From: JBDHZU01 sp039812085
GTDB taxonomy: Bacteria > Actinomycetota > Actinomycetes > S36-B12 > UBA10799
DNA length: 12,593 nt
Reading direction: 5' to 3'
NCBI GenBank assembly: GCA_039812085.1
Contig: JBDHZU010000052.1
Coordinates: 1 to 12,593, forward strand
The notes beneath the pieces are model-generated. The model did no database searches. It saw only the letters and a list, made by a program, of their open reading frames with translations, and was not told the origin of the DNA. How positions within the stretch are numbered: the first letter of the stretch is position 1; each line of letters begins with the position of its first letter. This document shows positions 7,254 to 12,593 of the stretch, one piece after another. Position numbers and translations under genes: made by a program.

Positions 7254-8690
7254 ATGCGCGAAATTAAGAACCTTATAGGCGCGGAGTCCGTGAGCCCGTC
7301 TGGCGACCCACAAGATTTGGTCGACCCGTCGACGGGCGAGGTCTTCGCACAGGCCCGAGTCTCCACTCCGGAAGATGTCGATGCGGCTTGTCGTGCTGCC
7401 AAGGATGCGTTTGCTACCTGGAAGAACACCACGCCATCAGTTCGTCAGAAAGCTTTGCTCGACATTGCCACCTTGGTTGAGGAGAACGCTGAGGCATTGG
7501 TAGCGGCTGAAGCCGAGAACACAGGTAAGCCGATCGAGGTCACCAAGACCGAAGAGATCGCTCCGATGGTGGACCAGCTCCGCTTCTTCGCCGGTGCAGC
7601 CCGAGTGTTGGAAGGAAAGTCCGCCGGTGAATACATGGAGGGCTACACCTCGATGATTCGACGCGAACCCGTCGGTGTCATTGGACAGGTCGCCCCGTGG
7701 AACTACCCGCTGATGATGGGTGTTTGGAAGATTGCGCCGGCTATTGCTGCTGGCAACACCGTGGTGCTCAAGCCGTCAGACACGACGCCGGTGACCAGCG
7801 TCATGTTGGCCGAACTCATCCAAGACGCGGGGATTCTGCCGCCTGGTGTTTTCAATGTGATCGTGGGCGACCGGGACACGGGTGCCAACCTGATCGGACA
7901 TGACATTCCGTCCATGGTGTCCATCACCGGTTCGGTCGGGGCAGGTAAGGCAGTTGCGACAGAGGCGGCAAAGACCGTCAAGCGAGTCCACCTGGAATTG
8001 GGCGGTAAAGCACCGGTGGTGGTATTCGATGATGCGGATGTGGCCAAGGCGGCTGAGTGGTTGGCTGTCTCGGCTTACTTCAATGCCGGACAAGACTGCA
8101 CGGCAGCGACGAGATTTATTGTGCAAAGCGGGGTACATGACGAGTTCGTTGCCGCTTTGACCGAACAAGTCCAAGCGTTGAAGACCACGTATGACAACGG
8201 TCCGACCGATCCCGATGCGTTGGTGCCACCGACGAACAACGTGAATCAATTCAACACAGTGATGGGATTCCTGGAACGCAAACCCGATCACGCGGAAGTC
8301 CTATGCGGTGGCAACCAAATCGGTGACCGTGGTTTCTACATCGAGCCGACCATCCTGGGGAACATGCAGCAAGACGACGAAGCAGTTCAGAACGAGATCT
8401 TCGGCCCAGTCACCACAGTGCAGAAGTTCGATACCGAGGAGCAAGCGCTCGAATACTCCAACGGCGTCAACCTGGCGTTGGCGTCCAGCGTGTGGACTCG
8501 TGATCACGGAACCGCCATGCGTATGGCCAAGGAACTCGACTTTGGTTGCGTCTGGATCAATACCCACATCCTGCTGCAAGCAGAAATGCCCCACGGTGGG
8601 TACAAGGAGTCCGGCTATGGCAAGGACCTGTCGATGTATGGCCTTGAGGACTACACGCGCATTAAGCACGTGATGACCAATCTCAGCTAG
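7254..8690 (+). CDS. patD: Gamma-aminobutyraldehyde dehydrogenase (PatD type)
   Basis: The enzyme oxidises 4-aminobutanal to GABA with NAD+, the second step of putrescine breakdown. The 478-residue sequence is colinear with E. coli PatD (YdcW). Shared stretches are FFAGAAR (111-117), GEYMEGYTSMIRR (125-137), APWNYPLMM (147-155), ELGGKAPVVVFDDADV (248-263), NAGQDCTAA (277-285) and PHGGYKESGYGKD plus YGLEDYT near the C-terminus. The catalytic residues are present: nucleophile Cys282, general base Glu248, Asn150, NAD-binding Lys173 and Glu381 of EIFGP. One oddity is VPPTNN at 324-329, where the family normally has GPL. The gene is divergent from the amine oxidase that would supply its substrate. 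No GABA transaminase or succinate-semialdehyde dehydrogenase is in the window. A related omega-aminoaldehyde or betaine aldehyde could also be the substrate, but the PatD match is close. Confidence 0.92.
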   Translation: MREIKNLIGAESVSPSGDPQDLVDPSTGEVFAQARVSTPEDVDAACRAAKDAFATWKNTTPSVRQKALLDIATLVEENAEALVAAEAENTGKPIEVTKTEEIAPMVDQLRFFAGAARVLEGKSAGEYMEGYTSMIRREPVGVIGQVAPWNYPLMMGVWKIAPAIAAGNTVVLKPSDTTPVTSVMLAELIQDAGILPPGVFNVIVGDRDTGANLIGHDIPSMVSITGSVGAGKAVATEAAKTVKRVHLELGGKAPVVVFDDADVAKAAEWLAVSAYFNAGQDCTAATRFIVQSGVHDEFVAALTEQVQALKTTYDNGPTDPDALVPPTNNVNQFNTVMGFLERKPDHAEVLCGGNQIGDRGFYIEPTILGNMQQDDEAVQNEIFGPVTTVQKFDTEEQALEYSNGVNLALASSVWTRDHGTAMRMAKELDFGCVWINTHILLQAEMPHGGYKESGYGKDLSMYGLEDYTRIKHVMTNLS

Positions 8691-8713
8691 GCGGTTCGTG
8701 CTCTATTGCAAGA

Positions 8714-8735
8714 ACTCCACAAAGGAGTGCCTGTT
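8714..8735 (+). terminator. Weak hairpin after the dehydrogenase gene
   Basis: ACTCC (8714-8718) pairs with GGAGT (8724-8728) around ACAAA, followed by GCCTGTTTT. The stem is only 5 bp, so termination here is uncertain. Transcription may partly continue into the CAP-domain gene 95 bp downstream of the stop codon. Confidence 0.3.
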
Positions 8736-8785
8736 TTCCCGCAGAAGTGCCGCATACTGAAGATTCGTCTGAGTCGGGAGTCTTC

Positions 8786-9928
8786 ATGGCGCGCACACAT
8801 CGTTGGGTGGCTGATGCGCGCCGCCGTGTTCGGATAAGTCGTGCCGCCTTGGCGTCCGCATCGGCCGGGGTGTTGATCGCGACCGGATTGGTGGCATTTG
8901 CCACGCCTGGTGCAAGTGCCGTTGGTGGGTTGTCCAGTGCGCGCATCGTCTCGATGCTTAATGCACAACGCGAGGCTGCTGGTTTGCCGCCCGTGCAACT
9001 GCGCAAAGACTGGTCATCGGCGTGTGCGGCCCATAACCAATGGATGCAGCTCAACGGCACGATGTCCCACACGGAAGATCCTGGAACGCCTGGCTATTCG
9101 GCAGCCGGACAATGGGCGGCTGGCAACTCGGTACTCGCGGCGACAAGTTGGAGAGATGGCAATCCCTTCCAGTTCGCTCCATTGCATTTGTCTCAACTCC
9201 TGAGCCCGTGGTTAACCGAGGTCGGTGCATCGGAAAACGATGGCCATACCTGCGTGACAACGTGGCCGGGTTATCACGCATCACTAACCAGCAAGGCAGC
9301 TTTCTACTGGTACCCGCCGAGTTCTGATCAAGTAGCACCTAATGAAGTAGCGCGGGAAACTCCGACAGTTCCGCAGACCTGGGTGGGGATTCCGGCTGGC
9401 CAACAGACTGGGCCACATCTGTTCGTCTATTACTCCGGTGCGTTGCTCAATGGCACCAAAATCTCCGGTTCAGTCACTGGACCTAACGGTAAGGTCAAGA
9501 CCGCCGTGATCACTGATCAGACCGGTGCCAAGAATGGCTATCCCGGACTCTTGGCGGCGACGGCAATCTTGCTTCCACGGTCGCCGTTAGAGCCTCACAC
9601 GAATTACACCGCGACCATTCGAGTGGGCGGCCATACCTCAGTTTTCCGGTTCAAGACCGGTGACTGGGTATCGCAAGACCGCCATCAATCGATTGCATTC
9701 ACCCGCAGTTCGCTGAAGAAGGGCACAACCGTTGCTTTGCCCAAGAAGACGAAGCAGGGCATCGCGGTGGTGTGGAGCAGCAGAACTCCGTCAGTGTGTG
9801 TGGTGAAAGCACGCAAGGTCGTCAAGGTACGCAAAGTGGGAACCTGCCGGTTGGACGCCACTGCCCGAGCAACTCCAGCATTAGCTGGTCTGACCGTGAA
9901 GTACCGACTCCCTGTCAAACGTAAGTAA
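8786..9928 (+). CDS. Secreted CAP-domain protein with Ig-like C-terminus
   Basis: The 380-residue precursor has a long basic n-region (residues 1-19, seven Arg), a hydrophobic stretch (20-40) and a likely signal peptidase site after GASA (45). The exported part starts with a CAP/SCP-type domain at about 50-217. It shows ARIVSMLNAQREAAGLPPVQ and the SAC-AAHNQWM helix, then MSHTEDP (His95) and HLSQLLSPWLTEVG, a pattern like the core of secreted bacterial CAP proteins. Residues 220-292 look like a beta-rich domain with a Ytatv...FrFkTG end. Residues 300-376 look like an Ig-like domain with paired Cys338 and Cys354 (TPSVCVV ... GTCRLDATA), a form common in actinobacterial surface proteins. The tail is very basic (ending VKRK). 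No sortase signal or membrane anchor follows, so the protein is probably released or held to the wall by charge. The ATG at 8786 has GGGAG 5 bases upstream. Bacterial CAP proteins have no settled activity, and no function is inferred. Confidence 0.8.
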   Translation: MARTHRWVADARRRVRISRAALASASAGVLIATGLVAFATPGASAVGGLSSARIVSMLNAQREAAGLPPVQLRKDWSSACAAHNQWMQLNGTMSHTEDPGTPGYSAAGQWAAGNSVLAATSWRDGNPFQFAPLHLSQLLSPWLTEVGASENDGHTCVTTWPGYHASLTSKAAFYWYPPSSDQVAPNEVARETPTVPQTWVGIPAGQQTGPHLFVYYSGALLNGTKISGSVTGPNGKVKTAVITDQTGAKNGYPGLLAATAILLPRSPLEPHTNYTATIRVGGHTSVFRFKTGDWVSQDRHQSIAFTRSSLKKGTTVALPKKTKQGIAVVWSSRTPSVCVVKARKVVKVRKVGTCRLDATARATPALAGLTVKYRLPVKRK

Positions 9929-9958
9929 CTGTTATCCGGTAGGTACGACGTTTGCGGA

Positions 9959-11755
9959 TCAGCGGCGCGTCCAGCTCGCAACGATGCTGGCCCCTGCTGC
10001 TAAGCGAACCGTGTAGCCGTCTAAGCGAACCGACGACTTCTTCGGCCACGCCGCTTCAATGCGTTCAGGTGCAATCGCCAATTCGAAAGACTGCTCGACA
10101 TCACTGAGGTTCGTCGCCCCGACAAAACCAGGATTTCCACGTCGCATCACAATCGCGATGATCGGTTGGTCGTCGTTATCGCTGATGACTTCCACTTTGA
10201 CTCGACCAGCAGTTCGGGCACCAGGGATTGCTGGTGTGCTGGACAAGGTGGGGTTATCGGCCCGCAGCTTGATCATTGTTCGATACCAACGGACGAGTCG
10301 TTGATGATCCCCGGTCTTGCTGGTTGACCAATCCAGCACGCTGGCATCACGGGTCGCCCGGTCCTGCGGGTCGGGGACTTCCCCCGCCCACTCGTAGTTC
10401 GCGAACTCGTCTCGACGTCCTTGGGTGACAGCGGCGCCCAGTTCTGGCTCGGAATACGACGTAAAGAACTGCCAGGGCGTATCGGCAGCAAACTCCTCAC
10501 CCATGAACAGCATCGGGGTGTAGGGCAAGCAGAAGAGCAGGGTGGCTGCACCGGCACAGCGGTTGATATCGACCAGCGCAGATAGTCGATCACCTTGTGC
10601 TCGGTTGCCGATCTGATCGTGGGTCTGGGTCGCCACAACAAATCGCCATGGATCGACCTTGGAAAAGTCCACGGGTCGACCATGCGATCGGCCGCGGAAG
10701 GTCGAGTAGTCGCCGTCATGTCGGAACGCCATTTCGAGCGTGTGAGTAACGGCTGCAGGGGAGTCGAAGTCCACGTAGTACCCGCTGGATTCGCCAGTGA
10801 ATAACCAGTGCAGAGCGTGATGAACGTCGTCGTCCCATTGCGCGGTCATACCCACTCCGCCAGCCGCGAAGGAGATCACGGTTCGAGGATCGTTGCGGTC
10901 GCTTTCGGCGATCACTTCAATCGTGCGACCCAGAGCTGAGCCGAGTCCTTGTGCGCTGGCTGCGAGCTCTTCGAGATAGGTCAATGCACGGTTGTCGACG
11001 AGTTCGTGGACGGCATCCAATCGCAGACCATCCAGATGAAAGTCCCGCAGCCACCCCAGCGCACTTTCGATCAAGATCTGTCGAACATCGTCCGAACCTG
11101 GGGCGTCCAGATTGACGGCTTCACCCCATGGGGTTTGGTGAGCGTCTGTGAGGAAGGGGCCAAAGTTCGACCAGTAGTTTCCACTCGGACCCAGATGGTT
11201 GTGGACGACGTCGAGCAGGACCGCTAGCCCTCGCGCATGGCATTCGTCAACGAATCGACAGAGAGCGTCTGGTCCGCCATAAGGGTCGTGGACCGCGTTG
11301 ATCGCGACGCCGTCGTACCCCCAACCGTGAATTCCGTCGAATGCTGCCAGCGGCATGAGTTCGACGTGCGTAATGCCAAGCTCGACCAAGTGGCCCAACC
11401 GTTCGATAGCGGAGTCGAGCGTGCCTTCTTGAGTGAAGGTGCCGACGTGTAGTTCATAGACAACGGCCGAGTCGCGTAGGGAGCGACCACGCCAATGTTT
11501 GTCCGACCACGACACGGTCGATGGATCCCAACAACGACTTGGACCATGTACGCCTGCCGGCATCCAGCGGCAGCGCGGATCAGGCAACCGAGTGCCATCC
11601 AGATCGAGCAGATAATCCTCACCGTGCAGTAGGTGTACCCAACTGTCGAACCAGCCCGGTTCGCCAGTGGGTTGCAGGGCGGTGATGCGTTCGTGTTTTC
11701 CGTCAGGATTGATCACCACGCTGACGTTGTGTGCATTCGGTGCCCACACCTTCAC
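9959..11755 (-). CDS. treZ: Malto-oligosyltrehalose trehalohydrolase
   Basis: TreZ releases trehalose from the maltooligosyltrehalose made by TreY (glycoside hydrolase family 13, cytoplasm). The 598-residue protein opens with the family's carbohydrate-binding-like domain (VKVWAPNAHNV). Its TIM barrel has YDGVAINAVHDPYGGPD (147-163), DVVHNHLGP (182-190), nucleophile Asp247 in GLRLDAVH, acid/base Glu284 in VIAESD and Asp380 in THDQIGNR. These are near the known Sulfolobus TreZ residues (252, 283, 377). MGEEFAADTPWQFFTSY (418-434) is also a TreZ trait. A C-terminal beta domain ends the protein. The start is GTG at 11755, overlapping the treY stop codon as GTGA, so translation is probably coupled. 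It converges with the CAP-protein gene, with 30 bp between the stop codons and only a weak ATCCG/CGGAT hairpin between and beyond them. Confidence 0.96.
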   Translation of the reverse strand: MKVWAPNAHNVSVVINPDGKHERITALQPTGEPGWFDSWVHLLHGEDYLLDLDGTRLPDPRCRWMPAGVHGPSRCWDPSTVSWSDKHWRGRSLRDSAVVYELHVGTFTQEGTLDSAIERLGHLVELGITHVELMPLAAFDGIHGWGYDGVAINAVHDPYGGPDALCRFVDECHARGLAVLLDVVHNHLGPSGNYWSNFGPFLTDAHQTPWGEAVNLDAPGSDDVRQILIESALGWLRDFHLDGLRLDAVHELVDNRALTYLEELAASAQGLGSALGRTIEVIAESDRNDPRTVISFAAGGVGMTAQWDDDVHHALHWLFTGESSGYYVDFDSPAAVTHTLEMAFRHDGDYSTFRGRSHGRPVDFSKVDPWRFVVATQTHDQIGNRAQGDRLSALVDINRCAGAATLLFCLPYTPMLFMGEEFAADTPWQFFTSYSEPELGAAVTQGRRDEFANYEWAGEVPDPQDRATRDASVLDWSTSKTGDHQRLVRWYRTMIKLRADNPTLSSTPAIPGARTAGRVKVEVISDNDDQPIIAIVMRRGNPGFVGATNLSDVEQSFELAIAPERIEAAWPKKSSVRLDGYTVRLAAGASIVASWTRR

Positions 11756-12593
11756 GACGGTTTCACCCGCTCCAACAAGGCAACCGGCCAGTTGCCCAAC
11801 ACTTCGGACACCGTGAGCCGAGCGTCGTTACCGGCATCGAGCTCCTGTCCAGTCAGCACATTGCGCCACTGCCCATCCAGGCTGAGCTGCGTGTCATCAA
11901 GCTGTTCGGGTTCCAGCGATCCAGCGAATCGACTCGCTACACAGGCAATGGAATCCGATCGAATGAAGCCGACGATGTACTCCTCTGCAGAACCGCGCAC
12001 AACGAGCGGTTGGTAGGTGCTGGTCCGACCTAGCTGCTCGCGATGACGTTGCCTCAGTAGCAAACCCTCGCGTGTCAGCCGCAACTTTGCGGCAGCAAGG
12101 TCACGGTAGGGATCTAGTTGTGTCTGCTCAGAACGAACCGAAGTCTCTTGTAGCTCTGCGTCATCGAGCGGAACTCGGTTGTCCGGGTCCACGAGTCGTA
12201 AGCTCACCGTTTCGCATCCGCGATAAATATCTGGCACACCCGGCATGAGCAACTGAACGGCGCGTTGTCCTAGACAGTTCGTGACGAAGCTGGGATCCAA
12301 GCTGTCGACATACTCCTCGATCTCTTGCATGAGGTCAGGGTTGAAGTACAGGTTGTCCACGAACGCGGCAATGGCCAGTTCGTACTCGGTGTCTGCGCGC
12401 AACCAACTGGTGTGAATCTTGGCTTCTCGCGTCGCCTTGATCAGATAGCGAGTCATTCGTTCGGGACTGATCGGCCACGCTCCCACGATGGTTTGGAACG
12501 CGAGCCATTCCGTTGTCCGATCACGGGTGCCATCGGGCGCGATCAAAGGACTGACCTGTGCTGTCCACGAACGTACGGCGTCAATCCATGATT
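11752..12593 (-). CDS. treY: Maltooligosyl trehalose synthase, C-terminal part (5' end outside)
   Basis: TreY rearranges the reducing-end alpha-1,4 bond of a maltooligosaccharide to an alpha,alpha-1,1 bond. Only the last 279 codons are inside; the frame is open to the window edge, and full enzymes usually have 700 residues or more. Counting from the edge, SWIDAVRSWT comes first, then DRTTEWLAFQTIVGAWPIS, YFNPDLMQEIEEY, GQRAVQLLMPGVPDIYRGCE, and LVDPDNRVPLD. GVPDIYRG...LVDPDNR is the usual TreY signature in this half, with Cys at the place where Thr is common (GTE). The end (GQWRNVLTG) belongs to the C-terminal beta domain. The stop codon overlaps the treZ start by 4 bp. The catalytic Asp/Glu residues lie before the window edge and cannot be checked. 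A treX (debranching) gene, often next in this operon, is not downstream of treZ; it may be upstream of treY. Confidence 0.94.
   Translation of the reverse strand, partial: SWIDAVRSWTAQVSPLIAPDGTRDRTTEWLAFQTIVGAWPISPERMTRYLIKATREAKIHTSWLRADTEYELAIAAFVDNLYFNPDLMQEIEEYVDSLDPSFVTNCLGQRAVQLLMPGVPDIYRGCETVSLRLVDPDNRVPLDDAELQETSVRSEQTQLDPYRDLAAAKLRLTREGLLLRQRHREQLGRTSTYQPLVVRGSAEEYIVGFIRSDSIACVASRFAGSLEPEQLDDTQLSLDGQWRNVLTGQELDAGNDARLTVSEVLGNWPVALLERVKPS

Noticed and set aside
7776..8291. 171-codon open frame on - opposite the dehydrogenase
   Set aside because: It lies fully antisense to the catalytic core of PatD, and its sequence shows no family features.
9940..9965. ATCCG/CGGAT hairpin between the CAP gene and treZ
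   Set aside because: Only 5 bp of stem with a ~16-base loop and no U-tract; too weak to call a terminator.

Overview
The window reads as a chromosomal segment of an actinomycete (Actinomycetota). This rests on gene content and signals, not on a search. It carries a TreY/TreZ trehalose pair, an actinobacterial type copper amine oxidase, a secreted CAP-domain protein with a Cys-paired Ig-like tail, frequent GTG/TTG starts, and two genes whose start codon sits directly behind a TANNNT -10 box, as in leaderless actinobacterial transcripts. There are no tRNA or rRNA genes, insertion sequences, CRISPR arrays or phage genes that I can see.

Left part (1-3552). A broken ATP-grasp gene on + (32-590) starts with a good Rossmann-type N-terminus, then switches frame near 90-121 into the C-terminal half of an ATP-grasp domain. 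About half of the expected protein is missing. Its 3' end overlaps by 17 bp a convergent, intact ATP-grasp enzyme on - (2049-574). That enzyme lies 75 bp downstream of a serine hydrolase of the class C beta-lactamase / 6-aminohexanoate-dimer hydrolase type (3378-2125). The hydrolase and ligase look like a two-gene operon of unknown substrate, and are the least explained part of the window.

Middle (3553-8690). This is an amine-uptake and catabolism block: an APC amine/amino-acid permease (+), a copper/TPQ amine oxidase (-) and, divergent from it, a gamma-aminobutyraldehyde dehydrogenase of the PatD type (+). Together they predict import of a primary amine, oxidation to an aldehyde with release of NH3 and H2O2, and oxidation of the aldehyde to an acid. 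Putrescine to GABA is the best-fitting route. The permease and oxidase converge on a 19-bp perfect hairpin that probably terminates both.

Right part (8786-12593). A secreted CAP-superfamily protein (+) is followed, convergently, by treZ (-). treZ overlaps by 4 bp the end of treY (-), whose 5' part runs off the window. TreY and TreZ make trehalose from maltooligosaccharides.

Stretches without genes are all short (under 180 bp). The two divergent spacers (3379-3552 and 7087-7253) are described as features.
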